Source: Ditylenchus dipsaci
Taxonomy: Eukaryota; Nematoda; Chromadorea; Rhabditida; Anguinidae
Reading direction: 5' to 3'
DNA: 64,000 nucleotides
NCBI GenBank assembly: GCA_004194705.1
Contig: SADC01000088.1
Coordinates: forward strand, 62,001 to 126,000
Shown: positions 34,682 to 47,131 of the stretch, piece after piece
How positions within the stretch are numbered: position 1 is the stretch's first letter
Layout of the letters: the number at the start of each line of letters is the position of its first letter
The notes under the pieces: generated by a model
Database searches by the model: none
Seen by the model: only the letters and a program-made list of their open reading frames with translations
Told to the model about the DNA's origin: nothing
Made by a program: the position numbers and the translations under genes

Positions 34682-35399
34682 GGGTAAAACGGAATTTTGC
34701 AGCTAATTCTCGTAATTTTGCAGCTAATTTTTTTTGCAGCTAATTCTCGTAATTTTGCAGCTAATTCTCGTAATTTTGCAGCTAATTCTCGTAATTTTGC
34801 AGCAAATCCTTGTAATTTTGCAGCAAATATTAGTGAATTTTGCGGGAATTCGAATTTCCTAGTCAAAAAATGACTTGGATCGCTCAGAATCCCAGCCCGG
34901 AGTGGTCAGAAGCCCCTGAAAGTTGGTTTTTTGGGGGTTTACTAAAGGGGGGGGGGTAAACTTTTCAAGAAAAATCGATTTAGCGGATCAGATTTCGGGT
35001 CCGATCGGCTTAATCGCTCAGAATTTCAGGTTTATGACGGTTTGGAGTGGTTCAGTGTGGAGTTGTGGGCAATTAAGCCGATCGGACCCGAAATCTGATC
35101 CGCTAAATCGATTTTTCTCGAAAAGTTTACCCCCCCCTTAGTAAACCCCAAAAAACCAACTTTCAGGGGCTTCTGACCACTCCGGCTGGGATTCTGAGCG
35201 ATCCAAGTCATCTTTTGACTAGGAAATTCGAATTCCCGCAAAATTCACTCATATTTGCTGCAAGATTACAAGAATTTGCTGCAAAATTACGAGAATTAGC
35301 TGCAAGATTACGAGAATTAGCTGCAAAAAAAATTAGCTGCAAAATTACGAGAATTAGCTGCAAAATTACGAGAATTAGCTGCAAAATTCCGTTTTACCC
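34682..35399. mobile_element. Foldback element F2, 9-bp TSD GCCAAAAAC
   Basis: The ends are GGGTAAAACGGAATTTTGCAG and its complement. The direct repeat GCCAAAAAC is at 34673-34681 and 35400-35408. The arms are tandem copies of a 21-bp unit, GCAGCTAATTCTCGTAATTTT. The inner core carries GACTTGGATCGCTCAGAATC, AGAAGCCCCTGAAAGTTGG, GCGGATCAGATTTCGGGTCC and a G8 run, all in inverted pairs. The core is shared with F3, F4, F5 and 55373-55830. Confidence 0.92.
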
Positions 35400-35909
35400 G
35401 CCAAAAACACAAATTCAAATGCAAAGATGGTTTTTCGGGACTACCCTGTAGATATGCAGGTGTCTGCCTTTTTCGCACTGTATACGCATTGGTATACAGT
35501 TTCAAAACCCTTTTTTGTGTCCCGCAGATTTTCTTGTTACTATGAAAACACTATTGTGCTTTGGTATTATTGTAATTAATTAGGCCAAATAGTCTGTGAT
35601 AGTCCTTCCTCATTTTTTTTCTTTATGTCATTCCTCTTCTTTTAAAATCGTACTTTTGGTGAATTTTTTCTGATTTTGTGATGTTTATAAGTTCACCGTA
35701 CTTTTAAACATTAAATAGGGTTCCGTAAAAATTTTATTTATATTTCTTCGTAATTTTCACACTAATAAATTACAGCTCAGTATTTAAATATTTGGTCTAT
35801 TCACAATTGGACTGAATGGAATTGCAAGAAAGAAAAGGGCGACCCGCTTTACCCAAAAGCTTCATCTCACCTAAATACTTTTTTTAATTTTAAGTAAATG
35901 TTTAGTTAA

Positions 35910-36223
35910 AGGGTGCGGCCGACTTGTGTGACTAGAAATTTTCAGTATGCATGGCGCAGTGGATAATTTAAAATGGTGTACAAGTTCGACCCCACCTGGT
36001 GACACGGTAGTTATTTCGACTTTCTTAGCAAATATATAGGAGTAATCAGACTATTTGACGCCATATTCGAAATCATCGACCCAAATTAACCCTAAAAATT
36101 TGTCAAGCAAGCGAAAATAACTACCGTACCACCAGGCGCACCATTTTTAGCCAAAAATACTAACGCTTATCCACCGCGCCATGCATAAAGAAAATTTCTA
36201 GTCGAACAAGTTGGCCGCTTCCT
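35910..36223. mobile_element. TTAA-flanked foldback MITE with tRNA-like boxes
   Basis: The ends are AGGGTGCGGCCGACTTG and CAAGTTGGCCGCTTCCT, flanked by TTAA (35906-35909 and 36224-36227). The left arm contains ATGGCGCAGTGGATAA, close to a pol III A box, and 37 bp later AAGTTCGACCCC, close to a B box. A diverged complement lies in the right arm. The right TTAA overlaps the WDR31 stop codon. Confidence 0.8.
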
Positions 36224-39200
36224 TTAAGTAAACTGACATAGTGTGGCATCTCCTCCGCCAATCACAATGCTGAAATCGATTATTTATTTTCCATTATATT
36301 TAACTAAAAAAAGCACCTTCCATCAGCAAAGGCAACACAGCAGTTTAGTTCTGCGTTGAGTGCCTCTGTCCACATACACACTAAATTTTTTTTGTATTTT
36401 TACTGAAATTCCTTAACAATTGAAATAGATTACTCCCAGTGTTCAAATTCCATAAACGAACTGAAAAAAGCTTATTCATTCCGATTTTGAAAACAAAAAT
36501 ACCTGTTTGGTCATTGGAAACGCTTAAAATTAGTCGTTTCCAAGTGACATGCTCTGTGTCGAAGAGAAGTGCGCAACGAACATTACCTTAAACCGAATTT
36601 TATAGACTTGGAGTTATATTAATTTCAGGTTCTCACTCAGGCAAAGAACACACCACCTAATCATCATTTTGCTTTGGTATCAAAGCTGGACTTTAAAAAA
36701 AAACTTTCAATAAACTTAGGATAATATTTTTTTCTTACCGCAAAACACTTGAAAATTACCGCAAATCATTTTTTTATTACCGCAATTTGATTTTCCCGCA
36801 AAATACTTTTTTCTTACCGCAAAATACTTTTTTCTTACCGCGGAATAACTCGGATCCCTCAGAATCCCACCCCGGAATGGCCAGAAGCCCCTGAAAGTTG
36901 GTTTTTTCGGGTTTACTAAAGGGGAGTAAACTTTTCGAGAAAAATCGATTGAGCGGATCAGATTTCGGGTCCGATGGGCTTAATCGCTCAGAATTCCAGG
37001 TTTATGGTGGTTTCGAGTGGTTCAGGGTGGAGTTTTGGGCGATTGAGCCGATCGGACCCGAAATCTGATCCGCTCAATCGAATTTTCGCAAAAAGTTTGC
37101 CCCCCCCCCTTAGTAAACTCCGAAAAAACCAACTTTCAGGGGCTTCTGGCCATTCTGGGGTGGGATTCTGAGGGATCCAAGTTGTTTCCTGACTGAAAAA
37201 TTCAAATTCCCGCAAAATTTTGACTAAAAACGACGAGAAAATTTTTTGCGGTAAGAAAAAAGTATTTTTGCGGTAAGAAAAAAGTATTTTGCGGTAAGAA
37301 AAAAGTATTTCGCGGTAATAAAAAAGTATTCTGCGGGAAAATCAAATTGCGGTAATAAAAAAATGATTTGCGGTAATTTTCAAGTGTTTTGCGGTAAGAA
37401 GAAAGTACCATCCATAAACTTATCAGTTTGGAGGACTAAGGCAATCTGCCGGGTGTGTTTTTATTATTTCAGTGGAAGTGTGTTCTTAACTTGCTCCTAA
37501 TTTTATATTTAACCTTCATGGCCATGGTAGTCTCTTAGCAACTTCCTCTGCCTTAAATCCCACAACTAAAACATGAAAAAGCTGATACTGGGATATCGAA
37601 ATTTTTTTTACAGATATTTCGCCTCCTTCATTACTAGATCCTCCATTTGCAGTTAAGCAGTAGTTGGATGTGGGGCAAATGCTGGTGTGCCATTGAGCAT
37701 AGCCTTTGGACGGGAATTGGTGAATGAGTTGCAAATTGGCTTGTCTTGTGTCCCACAATCTATACTTACTTAAATTGTTAATTGGCGTCAGCAATGCACA
37801 ACCTGAGATGTCCATCTTCAGAGGTTTGAGCAATCATTTGACTCGAAGAATCGTAATCTACGTGCGTTACCTGATTTCAGGTGCTACAAAGTTTTTTGAA
37901 TAGTTTTATGACATTTCCTTACCAAATTGTGCTTCGTATAAACACTTCTAAAAAGTTTGAACAATTAAATTTTGTGCTGCTAAAACAGCCTTGGACCTGA
38001 TAGGAAAATCCGATTCCATATCCCTAAAAATATTTCATGTTTCTGATTCGGAAGACTAAGCACGAACCAAATATTTATCTGTCCGTCCCGGGAACCAGAA
38101 ACAAATTTGGAATCTTAAGGGTTCTATTTTTGTTATAAATATTTATGGCAAAATAAGTACCGTCTAGAGCAGCTAGTCTGAATAGATATTCAAAAAAATT
38201 ATTAAAATTACAAATGATAAATTTCAAGCAAAAATAACCCAGTAACAGCCATCTGATGGGTAAACTGTCCACAAGGATCACTGGAATTGAATTGCCATAC
38301 CCTAACCGTGGAATCTTTAGAAGCGCTTAGAACAAAGTGTTTGCAGCCACATGTTTATAGATTGTCTACAATCGGATGCATATTTGAGTCAGTTTTTTGT
38401 GATCTACCTTGGTGATCTCCCTTTGGTGGCCTCTCCAGCGAAACACACAAGCACCTGTGTCTATGTTGTTGAGCACTATGGTCTAGATTTTCTTTGTTGG
38501 TTAATTTAAACAAATATAGTCTACAGCAACTTTTTTTGTAATAATTTTTACATAAAACGAACACTTACATTGTCTGAACTACAGCTCAGCACCTAAAGTG
38601 CCAATTCATTTGAGTTAATTAATTTTGCTGTACTAAATTTAATTTACTTATTTTTATATACAAAATTTTATATTCTGACTTAAAGGACCATGGAACTGGA
38701 TGAGCACATCAATTTGCGAAATTTGAATTTCCAGCCTAATTAGGTCAATTATTTTTTCAAATTATTTTTTTGTTGCATTTAAAATTTTGAACCATCACGA
38801 GCCATCCCCAATTTTGCTCGACATTGACAGATCGGACGAGTTAGTTGGCTTCCATCACTCTACAGATTTCTTTTGCACTAAAGTGTTCTACATTGAATAA
38901 AACATAAAAGGCTGTGAGTACTTTCCCCCATCAAACTATTCTTTTACCCCGTTAAATCGTAAAATCGGTTTCTCTGAAGTATTTCTTTAACTTAAACTTT
39001 TATTTTTTTTAAGTTTTTATACCAGCCTGTAGTCCTGGATTTCAGCTTTCTAATTAGTTAGCAACAAATTTACTGAAATATTCAAAAGTTGCCGAAAAAA
39101 GTCTTTGTATAGACCAAATTTTTTGAACAATCTACTTTTTTCTTCAACTTTTTGAAATTTCGGTAAGTCAGTTGATAACTTGCTAGAAAGCTGATATCCA

Positions 39201-40081
39201 GTGCTAAATTTTGGCATGAAAACTAAAAATCAATTGCAAATATTTTTAGAATTAAAAATTGAGTCATAAAATTTGATGGGGTAAAAGAATAATTTGACGG
39301 AGTAAAACAATTTGGGCCCACATATAATTCGAATTAAAAATGCAGACAATAAATAATTTGATAACATTATTGACAAATTTGGCTGTCCCGCGCAAATTCA
39401 GATTACACAAATTGTTGTGCTTATCAATTTTCATGGTCCCTTAAGAAATTCGATGAGTTAAAAATGGTAATACCGATTTATATTCTCCACAAATTATGCC
39501 TCAGAAACGATCAATATAGTGCTCAATGCGACAAATTATACATACTTTAGGTTAAAAATATAATATTCAGTTTTTAAACTAATAACTAGGGTAGGATTCG
39601 GTCGGTTTTTTGAGATCGCTCGGTTTTTAAAAACCGGTCTTTTTCAAAGCCGGTTTTCGGTTTCGGTTTTTTCTAAAATTTTCGGTCACTTAAGCGACCT
39701 GTACCTGATATTCGGTTAATTTTTGTCGTAAATCAACCGGTTTTTGCTAGATGCGGTTTTCTGTTTTCACGGTTTTTTTGAAACCGGTTTTCGGTTTCGG
39801 TTTGTTTTCCAAAAAACCCGGTTTTCGGTTAGCCGACCGGTTCGGCTAACCCACCGAATCCTACCCTACTAATAACTAACGATTTTAAGTGTACAAAAAC
39901 AAAGGGACGTACCATGCCCGACCTCACAGCAGCTAGCCAGTTTATAGCTCAAAAGACAAACATAACAATAGACAAAATATTTCAAATTACCTTCAAGATG
40001 CACAGCCGGCCTGATAATAGGACGGGTTTTATTAGGGGTTGAGATGGTCGGAGCTTTTCGGCAAGGCCTACAAGGGCACAT
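36224..40081 (-). CDS. WDR31: WD40-repeat protein WDR31
   Basis: WDR31 is a small WD40 protein connected with cilia. The order of fragments on the minus strand follows the vertebrate protein: VLSCSSDN, TIVLNNIDTGACVFRWRGHQ, KHFVLSASKDSTVRVWQFN, DPCGQFTHQMAVTGLAAL, SKFVSGSRDGQINIWDM, IAQTSEDGHLR, YRLWDTRQANLQLIHQFPSK, CLTANGGSSNEGGEIS, LWDLRQRKLLRDYHGHEG, then CALLFDTEHVTWKRLILSVS and NCCVAFADGSIVIGGGDATL, ending CQFT. The seven-blade pattern is SxDxxVxxW repeats. The likely first exons are 39991-40081 (MCPCRPCRKAPTISTPN) and 39913-39932; the link to the exon at about 38571-38594 is not resolved. Some frame slips occur. Introns contain foldback F3 (36719-37413) and a hAT-like MITE. The stop codon lies in the TTAA at the edge of the neighbouring MITE. 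Confidence 0.85.
36719..37413. mobile_element. Foldback element F3 in WDR31 intron, 9-bp TSD ATAAACTTA
   Basis: The ends are GGATAATATTTTTTTCTTACC and complement GGATGGTACTTTCTTCTTACC. The direct repeat ATAAACTTA is at 36710-36718 and 37414-37422. The arms are arrays of the 21-bp unit CCGCAAAATACTTTTTTCTTA. The core has GGATCAGATTTCGGGTCCGAT and AGAAGCCCCTGAAAGTTGG in inverted pairs. F4 (52548-53382) is nearly identical. Confidence 0.93.
39587..39868. mobile_element. hAT-like MITE, 8-bp TSD CTAATAAC
   Basis: The ends are TAGGGTAGGATTCGGTCGG and CCACCGAATCCTACCCTA. CTAATAAC is duplicated at 39579-39586 and 39869-39876. The interior is made of AAACCGGTTTTCGGTTTCGG words in both orientations. 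It sits in a WDR31 intron. Confidence 0.92.
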
Positions 40082-40104
40082 GTAAAAATTTTAAAAATTA
40101 GGCC

Positions 40105-40768
40105 GGAGTGCATTATATCGCGTCCTCCCAAAACAGCCCATTATCATGCTAACATATTAGCACCTGAAAGGTGTAGAAAACATGTTTTTAGGGCGCGGCC
40201 CTAACATTTTTCAAAAATGTTTTTTTGACCGAAATTTGAATCTTTGACTTGGGGGACCAAAGTAAATCACCCTATCATATAAGAGTATTCTGCTCGTTTT
40301 GGTCACTGGAGCTGGGTAAAAAAGAGTCTCTATGTACATTTTTCACCAAGAGTCTTGCTTTTAATTATGTCTAACAAAGGTAAGTGAGTGCGCGCATCTC
40401 TAACCATCAAGCACCCTTCGGGGGCGTAGGGGGCTTGGGGTTGAGATGCGCACACTCACGTACTTTAGACACAAATCACTCGAAAGCGACTCTGGATGAA
40501 AAAGCATGTGTTCCAGAGTTTCTTTATGAGGTAGGCCCCAGTTAACATAACTATGTTCGAACACTATCTTTTAAAGTATCTGGATGCCTTTTAGGGTGGG
40601 TTAACTTGGTCCCCCAAGGCAAAAAGACAATTTTTGGTCAAAAAAATTTTTTTGGAAAAATGGTCGTCCGCGCCCTAAAAACATGTTTTCTACACGTTTC
40701 AGGTGCTAATACCTTGAAAAAACATCCTTTTGGGCTGTTTTGGAAGGAGACGATATAACGCACTATAG
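40105..40768. mobile_element. Palindromic element with nested GCGCGCATCTC hairpin
   Basis: The outer arms are GCATTATATCGCGTCCTCCC and a diverged complement GGAGACGATATAACGC. Words GGGCTGTTTTGG, AAACATGTTTTTAGGGCGCG and GGGGGACCAA are all paired. The flanks AAAAATTA and AAAAGTTA may be a decayed TSD. Centre: AGTGAGTGCGCGCATCTC and complement, the same hairpin as in the HSPA13 intron element. Confidence 0.75.
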
Positions 40769-40929
40769 CCAAAAGTTATTACAATTTTTACATGTTTTCT
40801 GTAGATGCAATTATTCTAAAAAATTGAAAATAAAATATATAAAAATATTAATCAAATATTGAACCGCATAACATCATTGTCTAAAAATTGCAACAAAGTA
40901 AAAAAAATTGAGTATTTGAACCGAACCGT

Positions 40930-41310
40930 CAGAAGTGCCTAGAGCAGAGTAGCTACTGCCCATAAATGCAGATTTATGAGAGCTATTTTTTGAGGACTAG
41001 AAAAATTGGCCAATTCAACTATCAATAATAATTTTGATAGCTGGAATATTCCATATGACTATTGTGCAAACAGAAGCCAATAGGCGACCTAATTTTAGAA
41101 TGCCAACCATAAAAGACAAAGCTGGAAAGGTGTGCACATGTAATCCACTTCCGTTCTTGTGTGCCTGCTCTCCGCACACTCTATTTTCTTTTGATGCATT
41201 TGTGTTGCTCTCGCCTTTCGGCTTAAAATTTCTTCTTCAGTGTCAAAAGTCTCTATGACAACCTGAGACACAGAAAAAGTCTTAAAAAGAAGAAGAAAAA
41301 ATATCTGCAT
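40930..41310 (-). pseudogene. Exons of an unidentified WD-like gene or fragment
   Basis: After an acceptor near 41268, a minus-strand frame reads VVIETFDTEEEILSRKARAT then QMHQKKIECAESRHTR. A later one gives RLLASVCTIVIWNIPAIK. Another, after TTTTCTAG near 41000, gives AFMGSSYSALGTSDGSVQ, the kind of LGTSDGxVxxW turn found in WD40 blades. The pieces do not join in one frame and neither end is found. It could be a separate WD40 gene, an upstream part of a longer transcript, or a decayed copy. Confidence 0.3.
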
Positions 41311-41761
41311 ACAAATTTGAAATAAAAATTCAAGTCAATTAAAATTAAATACATTTCTGGTCAATTTAACAGCGTTTGCAAGAGGAGTGAGTATGAGCGT
41401 ACGAATGGTTTTCACTTTGATTCTCATTTTACAAAAAAAAAGAATTGAAATCGTTCCCCATTTTAAAATAAATTAATTTTATCAAGAGACATCGAGTTCT
41501 ACATAATTTACTTCATCTACTACAAAAACATAAAAAACTGTAAGCCATAGCTTTTTGTAAGCCAGAAAACCAGAGCAGAAATAAATTGTTTTCAGGTTAA
41601 ACAATAATTATCTTTTCTTTTATTTCTGTTTCAAGTTGATTTTTTTATTTTTGGTTTCGACATGTTCAGCTTAAAAGATCAAAGTAAATCTTAAAACCAA
41701 ATTTTAATAACTGATTTGATGCTTCTGAAAATATTTCATAAAAAACGTAACAAATTAAAAT

Positions 41762-41990
41762 AGACGGTACTTTTATCTAGCCGCTAATTAATCTTTTTTT
41801 GGCCGCTAAATTTTTTTCTGGCGCAAATCAAAAACCCCGTTTAATTACTCTTTTTGGCAGCAAATTTTTGATGAAATGGCCGAAATTTAAAACAACCGCA
41901 AAAAATTGCTGCCAGAAAAAAAAAATTAAGCGGCAAAAGAAGTAATATGCGATCAAAAAAGCAATTTGCGGCCAGAAAATTGAACCGTCC
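41762..41990. mobile_element. Short foldback element F10, 9-bp TSD AATTAAAAT
   Basis: The ends are AGACGGTACTTTTATCTAGCC and complement GGACGGTTCAATTTTCTGGCC. AATTAAAAT is duplicated at 41753-41761 and 41991-41999. The interior has degenerate GGCCGCTAATTAATCTTTTT-type units in both directions. The end resembles those of F3, F4 and F9. Confidence 0.85.
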
Positions 41991-42035
41991 AATTAAAATT
42001 TATATTTTTTGGTGTATGAGTAATGGCTCTAGCTA

Positions 42036-42198
42036 CAGTCGAGTCTCAATTTAACGATCACCCTGGGGACCGACCCAGGTGATCTTTAAATCGAGGGTGA
42101 TCGTTAAATCGAGGGGTAATTTGACGGAATTTATTATTAAAGGAAGCGAACCAGGTGATCGTTAAATCGAGGGTGATCGTTAAATCGAGACTCGACTG
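42036..42198. mobile_element. pogo-like MITE, TA target
   Basis: The ends are CAGTCGAGTCTCAATTTAACG and CGTTAAATCGAGACTCGACTG, with flanking TA. The word GATCGTTAAATCGAG recurs three times internally, beside GGGGACCGACCCAGG. Confidence 0.9.
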
Positions 42199-42332
42199 TA
42201 CTCACATGTTCACATATCAGAAAAATGTATTATACTTTCATGTTTTGTAACAAATTATTTTGTTTGGATGTGTTTAATTATATGAAACATCCATCGCAAG
42301 TCGAAATTTTGAGTCTTCGGTGCTAAAATAAT

Positions 42333-43933
42333 GGGCGTTACTTTTTTTTGCCGCAAATATACACTTTTTTGCCGCAAATATACTTTTTTTTGCCGCAAAT
42401 CTGCTTTTGCCGCAAATATACACTTTTTTGCCGCAAATTTTCACTTTTCTGCCGCAAATCTGCTTTTGCCGCAAATATACACTTTTTTGCCGCAGATTTT
42501 CACTTTTTTGCCGCAAATACACTTTTTTTGCCGCAAATATACTTTTTTTTGCCGCAAATTTACTCTTTTTTGCCGCAAATTTAATATTTCTGCCGCAAAT
42601 ATGGATTTTACAGTTGCCAGATGCCTTTACTTTAAGTCTGTCTTTTTTTAGGAATATGGGTAAAGCTTGGGTTTTTCACTGGTCTTTAGCCAATATACAC
42701 ACCTTTTACAGCTTATTTTCAGGTAGATGTCGCAGACTTCACTGGAAGGACTTTCAAAGCTTTATATTTGTGATTTTAGGTTAGCTAGAAAGGTAAATTT
42801 TGATTTTTCACACGTATAGAAATGCGACTTCATGCGGCTGGACAAGTTCATGAACTAGTGTAACGTCACGTCAATTTTTTTTTCAATATGTGTCAACAGT
42901 TGATTTTGTCGGGCTGTATGTTGTCGAAATGCGACTCTCTATGTGCCTTCGTGCTCCACCCCCCAGACAGTATGGCTAGGCCGTTGTAACATAACTGTCG
43001 GGGCACGTTAACTTCAAGAGGCTGCCTAGCGAGAGTTAGGCTCTTCTAAGATTTACTTCACTCATTTTTAGGTCTTATCATAATCTTACAGCTTACAGAT
43101 TACAGGTGTCTGCGACCAACCATAAATCAATGGATCAAGTTCAGCTTTGAGTTCGCTTGAGTTCAATTTCCAAGAAAATCTGAAAATGAGTGAAGTAAAT
43201 CTTAGAAGAGCCTAACTCTCGCTAGCAGCCTCTTGAAGTTAACGTGCCCCGACAGTTATGTTACAACGGCCTAGCCATACTGTCTGGGGGTGGAGCACGA
43301 AGGCACATAGAGAGTCGCATTTCGACAACATACAGCCCGACAAAATCAACTGTTGACACATATTGAAAAAAAAATTGACGTGACGTTACACTAGTTCATG
43401 AACTTGTCCAGCCGCATGAAGTCGCATTTCTATACGTGTGAAAAATCAAAATTTACCTTTCTAGCTAACCTAAAATCACAAATATAAAGCTTTGAAAGTC
43501 CTTCCAGTGAAGTCTGCGACATCTACCTGAAAATAAGCTGTAAAAGGTGTGTATATTGGCTAAAGACCAGTGAAAAACCCAAGCTTTTACCCATATTCCT
43601 AAAAAAGACAGACTTAAAGTAAAGGCATCTGCAACTGTAAAATCCATATTTGCGGCAGAAATATTAAATTTGCGGCAAAAAAGAGTAAATTTGCGGCAAA
43701 AAAAGTATATTTGCGGCAAAAAAAGTATATTTGCGGCAAAAAGTGAAAATCTGCGGCAAAAAAGTGATATTTGCGGCAAAAGCAGATTTGCGGCAGAAAA
43801 GTGAAAATTTGCGGCAAAAAAGTGAAAATCTGCGGCAAAAAAGTGTATATTTGCGGCAAAAGCAGATTTGCGGCAAAAAAAAGTATATTTGCGGCAAAAA
43901 AGTGTATATTTGCGGCAAAAAAAAGTAACGCCC
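42333..43933. mobile_element. Foldback element F9, 1.6 kb near-perfect palindrome, 9-bp TSD TAAAATAAT
   Basis: The ends are GGGCGTTACTTTTTTTTGCCG and complement. TAAAATAAT is duplicated at 42324-42332 and 43934-43942. The outer arms are arrays of the 21-bp unit GCCGCAAATATACACTTTTTT (42350-42600 and 43655-43920). Unlike the others, the inner 42601-43654 is also palindromic but unique in sequence, with arms of about 480 bp and a loop near 43080-43170. It includes acceptor- and donor-like words (CTTTTTTTAG, TATTTTCAGGTAG), so it may be captured host DNA. Arm differences include single missing bases. Confidence 0.93.
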
Positions 43934-44241
43934 TAAAATAATGTGATAGAAAGTTGATTAAAATGGTTAACCATCTAATCTGATATGACATTTAAATTGC
44001 CGCAATTAGGAAAAGACTTTATCAAAGATAATTTATTGTTACAAAGCAGATCAAACAGACATTTCGTGTATTTTTGTACATCGGCTAACTTAATTTTGAA
44101 AACTGGGCTAGTAAAAATCAATGGACACTTTTAATTTTTTTGCTTGAAATTGTGTATCTGATCTGTATCTCGCCGATCGAACTTTTCTATGTTTAAATAG
44201 TCAAATGTAGCCAATTATACATTTTATTACAAAATTTTTAG

Positions 44242-46008
<1,767 letters not shown>

Positions 46009-46026
46009 TTTCAAACTACAAATATA

Positions 46027-46194
46027 CAGACGAACCTCTTTATCAAGACGCCGATATAACGGCATCTAAACATTGACTAATATGGTCAGCTTTGACTAAA
46101 ATTTAGTCAAATGAACCCTCGATATAACAACACCTCGATATTACGACAGCCTTAGGCCGGTCCCTTGGGGTGTCGTTATAAAGAGGTTCGACTG
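46027..46194. mobile_element. pogo-like MITE, TA target
   Basis: The ends are CAGACGAACCTCTTTATCAAG and complement ATAAAGAGGTTCGACTG, with flanking TA. It contains GGCCGGTCCCTTGGGGTG and repeats of the word GATATAACG. It follows the METTL1 stop directly. Confidence 0.88.
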
Positions 46195-47131
46195 TACATG
46201 ATGTCCAAGATATTCCACCACTTCGAACGCCCGTGATCTTTGTAGACGAGATGACGGTTGGTCAAAAAAACCTATCTCGCAAACTTATTATATGACAGAC
46301 CGTTTATCGAATCTGATAAAAAAATCATTTCCAGATATCCTCCGCTTTTTTACAAATTCAATATCGCAAAATGGTTTTCAGTTCAAATATAAACATGCTT
46401 TTGGCTTGGTCCGGCGCCCGGGGCCGTATGCATTGGCAGCTAGGATTGAGGATAGGATTAATCCTATCCTCAATCCTAGCTGCCAATGCATACGGCCCCC
46501 GACATTGTCCCTTTTCAATGGATAGGGAGGAAAGTTTTTTTAGCCAAATTTTTGAGTACGTATCGAGCTGATTTTTCCAGGATCAGTTCTTCTCAGCTTT
46601 TTTCACTGATCCTGATGAAATCAGTTCGATGCGTGATCAGAAATTGGGCTACCAAACTTTCCTCCGGGCGACATTGTCCATTAAAAAGGGACAAACTTGC
46701 TATGGTATTCTGTTCTGTTGCTTCACTATAGGGTGGCCAAAAACTCCCTAATATGGGCATAGGGCCGGATGGCTAGTGGCCACGTCAGAGGAGTTCGACG
46801 AGAAAAATCGGGGTTTTTTGATATAATGTAAAATTGACCACAAAAACTGATGCGATAACTGATTTATTACATCAGAAAAAAGTTATGGGCGTTGAAAATT
46901 CTGGAATTTCTTCAGTAAACCCTATGTGTCTGTTTTTTTGCTATTTTAATGAATCTTCGCTTGTTACTCCGTTGTTGATTTGAATAAAATGTTTATTATT
47001 TTCATTGTAAATAGCGATTAACAGTTATTTTCATGATTATAAGTCAGTTACCTTTATTTTTTCCATCTAATCTTTTATGCTTTTGCCAGCATCCTGTAAA
47101 TCACATTATTTGTATTCAGAAACTTCATTGA
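46195..47131. other. Intergenic region with two hairpins, no gene seen
   Basis: Apart from a perfect palindrome (46420-46499) and an inverted pair TTGTCCCTTTTCAATGG / CCATTAAAAAGGGACAA (46506-46693), I see no exon set. 46735-46920 may be an unclassified repeat remnant. Confidence 0.5.
46420..46499. repeat. 80-bp perfect palindrome without spacer
   Basis: GGGGCCGTATGCATTGGCAG is the start of one 40-nt arm; the other is its exact complement, with no unpaired centre. No direct repeat flanks it. Confidence 0.9.

Noticed and set aside
34690..35395. Tandem 20-21 bp repeats resembling a CRISPR array
   Set aside because: Units are directly adjacent without unique spacers, lie in inverted arms and are bounded by a 9-bp duplication in a eukaryotic sequence; it is a foldback element.
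35950..36000. Functional tRNA gene
   Set aside because: A- and B-box-like words are present, but no cloverleaf or anticodon stem can be drawn; it lies in a foldback arm.
42334..43930. Long open frames rich in CRKYTFF / PQIYTFL repeats on both strands
   Set aside because: They are translations of the 21-bp GCCGCAAATATACACTTTTTT unit; since 21 is a multiple of 3, every frame stays open. Not a repeat protein.
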